64,000 nt of DNA from Archivesica marissinica. Taxonomy: Eukaryota; Mollusca; Bivalvia; Venerida; Vesicomyidae. Below are positions 22,645-32,806 of this stretch, one piece after another. Numbering within the stretch: the first letter of the stretch is position 1; every line of letters starts with the position of its first letter. A model generated the notes under the pieces. That model was not told the origin of the DNA, ran no database searches, and saw nothing but the letters and a program-made list of their open reading frames with translations. The stretch lies in contig CM026402.1 in the NCBI GenBank assembly GCA_014843695.1, positions 13,197,512-13,261,511 on the forward strand, read 5' to 3'. A program made the translations under genes and the position numbers.

Positions 22645-22849
22645 ACGAGTAAAACACCAACATCTTCAACCATTCAACATTCCCGCTATTAACATGAAAA
22701 CACACTGGTTTCCGTTTCAAATATAGATGCATTCTCATACGCATGAATTCAAATGTCCAAGAAAATCGATATCAGTTGCAACATATGCATATATATATTC
22801 TATACAATTGGTATTATCATTTATAGAATATTTCCAATTCAAACATTGG

Positions 22850-23080
22850 AAGTCGTGATAGCGCAGTGGATGAGCGTTCGCTTCAGGTGCGAAAGGTCCG
22901 GAGTTCGAAGCCCGCTGGAGCCATTACGAGTATGCCCTTAGGCAAGGCATTTAAATTCCACGTTACCTCTTCTCTTTCCCTCGTGGCGATGGATTCCATC
23001 AGGAATGAGGTCTCGAGAGTGATTAATATAAGTTATAAGAACTTGTTTCGCAATCGAGCTAAAATCAATTTGTATAAACT
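22850..23080 (+). mobile_element. tRNA-derived SINE, family E, with 9-bp target duplication
   Basis: The head AGTCGTGATAGCGCAGTGGA and the B box GGAGTTCGAAGCCC are unlike SINE D. The tail (GAGAGTGATTAATATAAGTT, CTTGTTTCGCAATCG) is the same as that of SINE D. The direct repeat AAACATTGG flanks it at 22841-22849 and 23081-23089. Confidence 0.9.
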
Positions 23081-23089
23081 AAACATTGG

Positions 23090-24264
23090 CCCAGCTTATT
23101 TCGTACAGGACCCACCGGCTACAGCGCATTCTACAAATCACCTAATCATTGATGTATGCTACATTTTATACATAATTATCATTTTCAGTTATGTTGTTTT
23201 CTTTTAAAATTAATTTCCATATTTCCGCATCTATACATAATTATGTTCAATTTAATGGTGAACGAGACAGGCAATATTTATATATTATAATGTTATATTT
23301 ATTTACAGGAAATATGTTTTAAAACTCACCGTTATATCCCCAATATACCTCCAGTATACGCGTCCAATGAGCTATTCAAATGTGTGCACACGCTCCGAAA
23401 ATCAAAATTTACCTGTAAAGTTTTGCGCACGGCTTACACGCATGTATTGGCTAGTACTTGGGTGCGTTCGCTGTTATACTATGACCGGATTCTGGGATGG
23501 TGTGTTTGGGGTTAGGTGTGTCCATGTTGATGAGGTGGACATTGCATTTACGCAAAACACGTCTAGTTATATATAATTTTATGACACGCATAAAATGTTT
23601 TATGTACGAGAGTATATTTTGACGTACGCGAGCCGGTCAATTTCTGCAGTTAGGTAAGGAATTTAGACATGACTACATTCCAACCAATCAAATACACCGG
23701 TGGGGCCATGGGCCACGTCTAGGCCAATCACCTCTGCATCGACACAAACCCAACCTGTGTTGTACCTATATATAACAGCTTGCCCTAGTTTCTAAACCAA
23801 TCAAAAGCCTCTATTTCGTTAATAAACAGCGAAATTATTTGCAGAATCTCAGCTATTTTAAATACAGCGTAGTGACCTCCCCGTAATGTTTGGCGCCCTT
23901 CAAGTCAATTATTTAAAAGTTAACCCAGTCGTGTGACCTAAACAGTGATTCATCCATGACACCATGATCTGTTTGATTGATTGTCTATGCTCCTAGTGAA
24001 ACTGGGTCATCAGATATAGATATTTATTTATTTAGACGTATACATAGTACATAGTCATAATTATATACATAATTATTATACATACTATTTATTACCAGAA
24101 GATATCAAAACATTGAAATTGTTCTATTATTGAAAGTTCACTGTCTTTATAGATATAGGTCTAGATATGAAGGGGGTACGTGAGATTAGTATTTATCTCC
24201 TAAGTATTAACTTGCTACTTTCAGTATTGGTAGCTTACAAACATTTTTTGAAATTATGATGATG
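23090..24264. other. No gene recognised; promoter-like patch inside
   Basis: No long open frame with recognisable domains. It contains the CCAAT/TATA cluster described separately at 23668-23790. Confidence 0.5.
23668..23790 (+). promoter_or_regulatory. Promoter-like cluster: three CCAAT boxes and a TATA box
   Basis: CCAACCAATCAAA, GGCCAATCACC and the TATA-like CCTATATATAACA lie within 120 bp, followed by another AAACCAATCAAAAG at about 23797. The spacing resembles a pol II promoter of histone-gene style, but no histone or other coding sequence follows. It may be a relic or a chance cluster. Confidence 0.3.
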
Positions 24265-24310
24265 TTTCAGTTTATTTATCCTCGCCGCCGGCTAACCATG
24301 TGGGCGAGCG
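24265..24310 (-). repeat. SINE-tail-like fragment
   Basis: GTTTATTTATCCTCGCCGCC / GGCTAACCATGTGGGCGAG resembles the 3' tail shared by SINE B and C1. No head was recognised next to it. Confidence 0.45.
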
Positions 24311-25120
24311 TTCCAAGATGATTAGTAGTACGTGCCTTGTACTGTCGGTTATTCGTGGTGATATTTAGATTCTGCTGGATCATGTCTTGTAGAGTAGTGT
24401 TCTTGTTGTGTCCGATGATGGTGCGATAAAAGATGACATCGTGAGGCGGCTTCTTCTTCCTTTCAGGGTAACACATCCTGAGGTGTTGGTAGTTTCCTTC
24501 CAAAACGGTACCTTATAGGGCCACCCTCCTCACTGTTGGTCATCCCACATCAGCATATAAACGGATCTGACAGCTAGACATCTGGCCGTCTCGGTCGCTC
24601 CAGGGTCTGTCCATACCTCCACCACCTCCGATGGTGGTCAGTGGTGGTGAAGCGTGTGTCCCTTGTTGCAAGGTCGACGGCCAGAAGATCCCAGAATCCT
24701 ACGCTTAGAACTGCGGCGAGATGTGCCACGACCGCAACCTGCACTCCGTGAGGATGTCGGCCGGGTCTTTGAAATGTCCACTAAACCGGCGTTTTACGAT
24801 AGCGTTTACAGTCGAGTAAACATTTGATGGTGTACGTCTGAACAAAATGTTATCCTAATCTAATGTTACCCGGAGAAGGAACGCCCATCGAGAACACGAG
24901 ACGCAACTATACAATGTAAATCAGTACGTAGTTCTGATAATAGCAGTTGCGTGGGAACTCTACATCTTCCAGACGTATTGGGGGCGTACTATTGACTTAA
25001 ATGGTGAATTCAGAACACATTGGTATGTATACTGGTGCATTAATCACTGTGGCCACTCCCGTTACACCATGTCTATATTTCACAGCAGTACTCTCCCGGT
25101 GTGTTATTCACTGCGGCACT
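24311..25120. other. No gene recognised; GC-richer patch at 24530-24790
   Basis: 24530-24790 is richer in GC than its surroundings. One plus-strand frame has spaced cysteines (ACVPCC, NCGEMCHDRNLH) but is broken by a stop after PESYA and has no splice signals I trust. It may be a decayed coding fragment. Confidence 0.35.
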
Positions 25121-25604
25121 TTAAAGCAGCATTACATCGTATGAAATAAAATATATTTGAAAAATTCAATTTGTACGTATGGGTAGCAATGCTGCTACAC
25201 ATTCTAACATTATACTTTGTATGCTTATGTTCATTTGGTAAACAGTGTTTTTTTGCGATAAAACAAACTCGAACCCGAAAGTAGGACTTTCCGAGTCGAT
25301 CGGTCACGCACTTGTTTACAACCGGAACGCACCGTGCGTCCGCACTTGTTTACATTCAGAATGCATCGTTGTCTTTTTTTAATTACATTACTTGATATGT
25401 TGATTCATACCTCTGTTGTTTCACGCATGCGCGCTGTGCGTGTTTACATGTCTTGTGTTGATAAACAAATTCACGTATACGACGGTTTAAATTTATTAGA
25501 ATTTTATCGTTTCTGAGCGACTATTTCGATTTTTGTAAACACACACACATTAGTATTTATATTTTACCCAAAACATCCTTTATTACGATGTAATGCTGCT
25601 TTAA
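25121..25604 (-). mobile_element. Complete 484-bp MITE with 21-bp perfect TIRs and TTAA ends
   Basis: TTAAAGCAGCATTACATCGT at 25121 is perfectly inverted at the right end, which closes at 25604. The outermost TTAA may be a piggyBac-type target duplication. The interior has no coding capacity. It carries the diagnostic stretches CGAGTCGATCGGTCACGCAC and CTTGATATGTTGATTCATAC, found in the copies at 11.4, 30, 35.3, 51.4 and 56.5 kb. Confidence 0.85.
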
Positions 25605-25719
25605 CAGAGCATGATTCACTGCATTAGCGTCTCCTATGGTACAATGGGATATATAAGGTGGAACAATACGAACTATTCACATAGTTCTACTAGTATTACT
25701 TCAGATGATAGTGTACACA

Positions 25720-25921
25720 GTTTTTAGCACATTTGTGCATTACCATTGCAATAGATTCAGCGAGTGGCTGTCTTTAAGCTGATTGCATACTATTCTCAAG
25801 ATACCCCTATAAGTGATATATTCACATTATTATATAGATTTATTGTCATTTATTGTCTCATTCTCCCTGTTCTACTCTGCTAGACAATTTCATAGATCAC
25901 CATATTCCATAACATATTAAT
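25720..25921 (+). mobile_element. LINE 1-family 3'UTR, first half (split by another LINE)
   Basis: GGCTGTCTTTAAGCTGATTG, ATTGTCTCATTC and TTCTACTCTGCTAGACAATT match the minus-strand 3'UTR of the LINE at 12.0-14.3 kb. Similarity breaks at 25921 and resumes at 27956. Confidence 0.75.
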
Positions 25922-27955
25922 GACATTGACAGATGCCAGGAGTCTACAATCTCAAATTGATAGTATTTACGAGTATTCTTTGAAATGGGGCTTAACTATA
26001 AATGTAAATAAAACTTGTATATTTGAAAAGCGAACAGAATCGTAATGTTATATTTTATATCAATGGAAACCAAATAGATATTGTTGATAGCTTTACATAT
26101 CTTGGTATTAAGCTTACATATACAGGAACTTTAACTGGTGCTATAAAATGTTTACAGGATCAAGCATTAAGAGCTTATCACAATTGATTGTCATTATTCG
26201 ATAGAGTACATATGGATGCTAAAACTTAAGTTGTTTGATACAATGATTGTTATGTTATATGTTATATTTCGGATTTTTCGCCTGCATCAGCACCATTTTG
26301 GGCTATATTGCCGGCGGGCAGTTTACCTAACAACACCTTTCAAAGTACTTGGGTGCACCAACCTCCGTAAGAAACTGCCAACTTGTTCATATAAATGAGA
26401 CACGGTCTGAGCGGGGCTCGAACCCGTGACCATCAATGATGATAGGTTACAGTGGTATGCAAGTCAGCGACCGTAACCACTCGACCACGTAGGCGGACAA
26501 TGATTGTACCTATTATGTTATATGGTTCTGAGGTGTGGGGTGTCTACAACCTAAAGGATGTCGATAAATTACATTTGAGATTTTGTAAATATATTTTGGG
26601 TGTTAAGATGCAAACACCTACCAATGCTATATATGGTGAATTAGGACGATTTCCATTATCTGTTATATGTAAAGAGAGAGAGAGTAATTAAATTTTGGTT
26701 TAAAGTAATGTAATGAACAATGTTGATTCTCCAATGTATAATATGTATGCCGATCTGTGTAATAACGTTAACGGTAAATGTTGGGCTAGCCGAGTTAATT
26801 CCTTAATTGATCATCTCGGTTTTACAAATGTTCGACTCAATTTTGATGCTAATATTAACTATTTACCTATGTTTAAAATGAGATTACGCGACCAGTTCGT
26901 TCAAGACTGGAACACACCAGTAAACACAATGTCGAAACTTGATTATTATTGTAAATTTAAGCTGACATTCTGTTATGAAGACTATAGTAAGTAAGTAAGT
27001 AAGTAAGTAAATATTTTATTATAGTGACATGTGCATCCGACATTATATATACTACAGATAATAAATATTCAAACAAGCACCCGGCCCAGTGGACCTATAT
27101 GTCACCTAATATAAAATCGTGGTTATGTACAAAATTGATACATGTATACATGAAATTCAAAATTAAGTACCAAGCTACTAAATCAATGGTTTATGTTTAC
27201 AGTTTAATAACCGAACAAGTAACTGGCCTAGAAAGCGGTGGGTAGTTATCAGGTATCAGTGTATAGGCTTAGTTACATTCTTATAAATACATAACAGATC
27301 TTCTACAAATAAATGATTTTACAATGAATTTAGCGCTTTTCCTGAGATATGTATTCAGCAGATACGACAGCTTGTCATCAGAAGTTAATTGCATATAGTT
27401 GTTACCATGTATTAACTCCCCGAATACTTCAGTCCTATATTGATCACATTTCTAGTGATAGTTTACGTGTTTGTTATGTTATATTATATGCGTTATGTTT
27501 TACATGTTTAAGATTAACGTCCCATAAATTAGAAATTGAATTTGGAAGATTTAATGGTATTGATAGAAACACTAGACTATGTAAAGTATGCAATCAAAAT
27601 GTAATTGATTCAGAATACCATTTTATATTATGTTGTGAAAAATATACAGAGATATAAGATTGAAATATTTGGGCTACATAGTATGGCCATCAATAAATAA
27701 ATTTATATATATCATGTCATGCAAAAATAAAAGATATTTGATAAATGTTTGTAAGTATATCAAAGAAGCTATGTCATTACGTAGTACATCAAAGAAGCTA
27801 TGTCATTACGTAGTAATACCCTGTCAATTACTACTGTTTCTTAAACGTATTGTATGTGTTTATGTATGTTTATCTGTAACATGTTTTGTGATGTCTTTGC
27901 CATGTTTCTATCATTGTAAATGGCCAAAGGCAATATAGTTGCTGAATACATTTGA
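25922..27955 (+). pseudogene. Decayed LINE ORF2 C-terminal fragment, here LINE D, with nested insertions
   Basis: Fragments in several frames: SLQSQIDSIYEYSLKWGLTI after the RT active site, then a FTYLGIKLTYTG region and MLYGSEVWGVYNLKDVDKLH. Further on come KLRFCYEDY-like text and a terminal zinc-finger-like CKVCNQNVIDSEYHFILCC. Stops and frameshifts are frequent. It is interrupted by SINE C2 (26251-26496) and by about 440 bp of unrecognised DNA starting with an AAGT microsatellite (26989-27430). A 29-bp sequence is tandemly doubled at 27757-27812. It is inserted into the 3'UTR of a LINE 1-family copy. Confidence 0.75.
26251..26496 (-). mobile_element. tRNA-derived SINE, family C, copy 2, with 11-bp target duplication
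   Basis: Minus strand. The head GTCCGCCTACGTGGTCGAGT and the B box GGGTTCGAGCCCCGC match copy 1, but the 3' end (GATGCAGGCGAAAAATCCG) differs from it. The direct repeat ACAATGATTGT at 26240-26250 and 26497-26507 flanks it. It splits the LINE D reading frame before IVPIMLYGSEV. Confidence 0.88.
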
Positions 27956-28150
27956 AACGTTGAAACATTAATATATAAATATGTAGTTTCTCTACTTTTC
28001 AGCTCTAACATTACTATATAATTTCAATATACAGTTTCCACTTATAGTCCTATCATTAGATTTGTGTATAAATGTCGAGTGTCTCATGGTAGATTAACAT
28101 GTGTAAATGAGTTCTCTCGTAAAATAAAGTTTTTATTATTATTATCATGA
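27956..28150 (+). mobile_element. LINE 1-family 3'UTR, second half, with TTA-repeat tail
   Basis: GTAGTTTCTCTACTTTTCAG, TCTCATGGTAGATTAACATG and CTCTCGTAAAATAAAG followed by TTATTATTATT match the 3' end of LINE 1. Together with 25720-25921 it forms one 3'UTR opened by the LINE D insertion. Confidence 0.78.
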
Positions 28151-28846
28151 ATTTTTATTATCATTATTATTATTATATTATGCGAGTTTTTACCCCTGTC
28201 GATTTATTATATTACCTAGATACAGCCGTTTGAATTTGAATTATTCCGTTGTTTGAATTATGCTCAGTCTATAACATCTCTTGACACAATATTATACAAG
28301 AAATTAACTTTTAAATTTCATAAGAGAGTTTCACCATTCAATTCCGTCCATTTTGAATATTTGGTTATTACGGAAAGCCAAAATAGAAATCAGTAGACGA
28401 AATTGTTTTGAAGATTTATCTCCCGTGCCATTACGGTGAACCAAATAAGATTTCGTTCAATATTCAATTGTTCATACGCATGAAATGTACTAACAAATAA
28501 TTCATTCGGATTTCTTTTGTGAAGACGCCCGGGGCCATTGCACAGAAACGGTTGGAGAATCACACCTGTCGATTTCAAACGGCACAATCGTATGCACAAG
28601 GATCCGACAATATATTTTAAACGATGTTTATATCTATATTTATGATTATTCTTAACACCAATGCACACATTTATAACCGTTCATTTCCGGAAAGCTTCAC
28701 AATATCGGTCAGAAATCTCTCCATCAGATCAGCGCGGAAAGTGCTATGCAAAATTGAGCTTTAAAGATAAGACCTCGAAATAACAGATAACAAAATATAT
28801 GTAGAGGTTTTATATATAGGACTAGTATAATGTATTGTCTGATTCC
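28151..28846. other. No gene recognised
   Basis: A second imperfect ATT-rich run at 28160-28185, then AT-rich single-copy-like sequence. No open frame with recognisable domains on either strand. Confidence 0.55.
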
Positions 28847-29002
28847 AGAGGCCCCGAGGTTATAAAACGTTTCTCCAATCTCAAAACTCAGTCTCAAGCC
28901 TCTGATTGGTTCAGCTGGCATTAACACTCAGAATCAACCAATCAGATCATTTGAGCTTGAGTTTGAGATCTGAGTAACGTTTTATAACCTCGGGGCTTCT
29001 GC
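28847..29002. mobile_element. Short palindromic MITE (about 156 bp)
   Basis: AGAGGCCCCGAGGTTATAAA at the left is inverted at the right (..TTTATAACCTCGGGGCTTCT). The arms stay complementary almost to the centre, with TCTGATTGGTT in both, so the whole element can fold into one hairpin. Confidence 0.75.
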
Positions 29003-29235
29003 AGCAGTAGATCTGCTGACCGACCGTGATCCAAAATAGTATCACTCTTGCTAGGTACTTCATGCTTCCTTCCTCTAAGAATATCCACACACACTGAGTA
29101 CAACAGTACTTGTAAAATCAGAAATACTAAGTGATCGTGTACTGGTAGATACGAATAGGAACGACTTGTAAATAGTTGTTGTATGCAGTATATAGGCTGT
29201 ATAAACAGTGTAGTGTTTATTTCCGTGACTGGTAC

Positions 29236-29535
29236 ACAGACGCTTGTGGTTTGGACAAGTGCTTTCGTGTTCAAACCCAACTTTTTATTTTTTAAGACCA
29301 TTTTGATAAAGCATAGGCTTGACACTATACTCAAACAAAACAATTAGTCCATATCCAAGCATGTCTAAAACATATACCCCGTCATTATCAGAATAATGCT
29401 GGACCTAATTACTTGATAGTGTAATTTTTAAATATGCTTAAATATGGCCTAAAATGTTTGTAGGAAAAAAAACAATTTGGTTTTGAACCCGAAACCATTT
29501 GTCCAGATCCCAAGCGTCTGTGGACTGGTACCCAT
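29236..29535. mobile_element. Inverted-repeat element with about 50-bp arms
   Basis: ACAGACGCTTGTGGTTTGGA / CAAGTGCTTTCGTGTTCAAA at 29236-29280 is imperfectly inverted at about 29470-29535 (TTTGAACCCGAAACCATTTG, CCAAGCGTCTGTGG). The interior is AT-rich and non-coding. Superfamily unknown. Confidence 0.55.
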
Positions 29536-29906
29536 CTCATCGTGAGCAATTCATGACTGCCATGTACACGTTGTTTTTACAATCCATAAACAACCAACAT
29601 TATACAAACGGCTTGTTTCAGCACATCACCCCTGTTCTCTGTGTCATGCATCTTATATGCGACATGTCGTAATTATCTTGTCAGGGTTAGAACGAAAACA
29701 GAACCACAACGCTAAAAACACACTCCCACTTTCCTCTAATGGTATCCAATTTTGTAAATATTGATTGATTTGCGTCCCGCCCTTAATCGCCTATAACTGT
29801 CTCTTTGCGGAGTATGAAGGAAGTTAATGCGTTCAGGTGATACTTTATCTTTCCTTTTGTCTTGCACTCCAACACTCCGTCGGACCGAACAAAATACTTC
29901 TTTACA

Positions 29907-30322
29907 TCGTAATAAAGGATACTTTGGGTAAAATATAAAATTTACTAATGTGTGTGTGTTTACAAAAATCGAATTAGTCGCTCAGAAACGATAACATTCC
30001 AATAAATTTAAACCGTCGTATACGCGAATTTGTTTATCAACACACGACGTGTAAGCACGCACAGCGCGCATGCGTGAAACAACAGAGGATCTAGAAAACA
30101 ACGTATATATTTTGAACATGAAAGACTATCTATCTATCTATCTTACTCTACTGTCGAACCCCTCGCGGGGATGTAGAAATGCCCCTAAAAGACTTAGCTA
30201 ACAGAGGTATGAATCAACATATCAAGTAATTTAATTAAAAAAGACATCGTGGGACAAATGGGGACGATGCATTCCGAATGTAAACAAGTGCGGACGATGC
30301 GTTCCGGTTGTAAACAAGTTCG
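29907..30322 (+). mobile_element. TTAA-type MITE, copy cut by a gap, with nested SINE A tail
   Basis: Plus orientation relative to the copy at 25 kb. It starts TACATCGTAATAAAGGATAC and carries the same inserted SINE A tail as the 11.4-kb copy (GTCGAACCCCTCGCGGGGAT). It runs into the N gap at 30323. Sharing that nested insertion means the 11- and 30-kb copies descend from one modified MITE. Confidence 0.78.
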
Positions 30323-31322
30323 NNNNNNNNNNNNNNNNNNNNNNNNNNNNNNNNNNNNNNNNNNNNNNNNNNNNNNNNNNNNNNNNNNNNNNNNNNNNNN
30401 NNNNNNNNNNNNNNNNNNNNNNNNNNNNNNNNNNNNNNNNNNNNNNNNNNNNNNNNNNNNNNNNNNNNNNNNNNNNNNNNNNNNNNNNNNNNNNNNNNNN
30501 NNNNNNNNNNNNNNNNNNNNNNNNNNNNNNNNNNNNNNNNNNNNNNNNNNNNNNNNNNNNNNNNNNNNNNNNNNNNNNNNNNNNNNNNNNNNNNNNNNNN
30601 NNNNNNNNNNNNNNNNNNNNNNNNNNNNNNNNNNNNNNNNNNNNNNNNNNNNNNNNNNNNNNNNNNNNNNNNNNNNNNNNNNNNNNNNNNNNNNNNNNNN
30701 NNNNNNNNNNNNNNNNNNNNNNNNNNNNNNNNNNNNNNNNNNNNNNNNNNNNNNNNNNNNNNNNNNNNNNNNNNNNNNNNNNNNNNNNNNNNNNNNNNNN
30801 NNNNNNNNNNNNNNNNNNNNNNNNNNNNNNNNNNNNNNNNNNNNNNNNNNNNNNNNNNNNNNNNNNNNNNNNNNNNNNNNNNNNNNNNNNNNNNNNNNNN
30901 NNNNNNNNNNNNNNNNNNNNNNNNNNNNNNNNNNNNNNNNNNNNNNNNNNNNNNNNNNNNNNNNNNNNNNNNNNNNNNNNNNNNNNNNNNNNNNNNNNNN
31001 NNNNNNNNNNNNNNNNNNNNNNNNNNNNNNNNNNNNNNNNNNNNNNNNNNNNNNNNNNNNNNNNNNNNNNNNNNNNNNNNNNNNNNNNNNNNNNNNNNNN
31101 NNNNNNNNNNNNNNNNNNNNNNNNNNNNNNNNNNNNNNNNNNNNNNNNNNNNNNNNNNNNNNNNNNNNNNNNNNNNNNNNNNNNNNNNNNNNNNNNNNNN
31201 NNNNNNNNNNNNNNNNNNNNNNNNNNNNNNNNNNNNNNNNNNNNNNNNNNNNNNNNNNNNNNNNNNNNNNNNNNNNNNNNNNNNNNNNNNNNNNNNNNNN
31301 NNNNNNNNNNNNNNNNNNNNNN
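30323..31322. other. Assembly gap, 1000 N
   Basis: Placeholder run between the MITE and the LINE fragment. The real sequence should include the rest of the LINE 3' end, compared with the intact copy at 46-47.4 kb. Confidence 0.99.
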
Positions 31323-32806
31323 AAAAGTTTTGGATGGATTGAATTTTACAAGCCATTGTTTTGCCCAATGAGATAAAATATTCAAGTCAGAATTCAACGT
31401 TGTCTTGATATGATTTATATCGTGAGATGAGACAGCTAATGAGCTATCATCAGCAAATAAACGTGTTACACTAGAGAGGGAATCTGCGATGTCATTTACG
31501 TATATTAAAAATAACAATGGACCTAGCACCGAACCCTGTGGTACACCGGCGTTAATGGTTTTATCTTCTGAAAAAGTGGAACCTACAAACACTTTTTGAG
31601 TACGATTGGCAAGGTAACTGGCAATCCATTTAATAATGTCACCGGAAAAACCATTTTGCTTCAGCTTAAAAATAAGACCCTTATGCCAGACACGATCAAA
31701 TGCTTTGCTGATGTCGCAGAAGACAATACACGTGGATTTTCTTTCATCAAAAGCTTTGCAGATTTGATGATATATATCTATTAGTTGGTATACTGTAGAA
31801 TGTCCAGGAACAAATCCTGACTGGTGTTTGTATATAAGTTCATTTTCATGCAGAAAAATATATAAAAATATTTAAGCATAACACGCTCCATTACGTTACC
31901 TAGACAACTGATAAGTGACACTGGTCTGTAGTTGGAAGGGCTAGATTTTTCACCCTTCTTAAACAATGGCATTACATTTGCATTTATGCAGCATTCGGGG
32001 TATGTACTAAGTTCTAGAGATCTGTTGAACACAATAGTCAATGGTTTACAAAGAGTAAAGCGGGATTCTTTCAGCATCCGGTGACTTATTTCATCAGGTC
32101 CACTCGCTTTATTGACAATAAAATTTGAAAGAACATCAATTACATCTTGTTCAGTTATTGCCACATTAGTCAAAGAGTTATCAGTGTTTTTAATCAAGTT
32201 GGGTAATGTAGCTTGTGTGTCATCGATATTTGAAATTGATACAAAGAGATCATTCAAAGTACTGGCTTTCTCTGTATCTGTAAATGCAAGCGAGTCATCA
32301 TCTTTAATTAGAGGTGGTATGGATTCACAATTTGAAGAGTTTTCTTTAACTAGTAATTTTACTATTTTCCAATACTGACGAGGATTCGAAGATTTGCAGT
32401 CACGGAGAGTAAATTCAATATTGTTAAAGAAGATTTCTTTAACATGTTTTTTCATGTTGTTTATTTTATTTCTCAGTTTTTTAAATGTGCCCCAATCTGA
32501 AAGTTTCCCACAAGATACAGCTAATCGCTTTTGTCTGTCACGTTGCCTAGATACAGTTCTAATCTCTGAGTTGTACCAAGGTTTGTCATTTGGACGAATT
32601 GTTGCAACACTGTTGGGTATACACGATTTTGCCAATTTTAAAAATATTTCTGTAAATTCACTGGCTGCAGTATTAACATCAGTGGAATTTAAAGATGACC
32701 AGTCCGTACTACGAACAGTTCTATTGAGTAAATCAAAATGTGCACGCTTGTAATTCCACACGCGTCGTTTGAAAGGTGTACTGGAAAGGGAATCAATGTT
32801 GATATA

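Noticed and set aside
30231..31592. Long open frames (375-453 codons) across the gaps at 30.3 and 51.5 kb
   Set aside because: They cross 1000 N. Only the LINE RT part of one minus-strand frame (GVPQGSVLGPLLF, FADDSS) is real sequence.
32112..32753. Plus-strand open frames (88 and 119 codons) over the LINE B fragment
   Set aside because: Antisense shadows of the LINE linker and RT region, present at all three LINE B loci.
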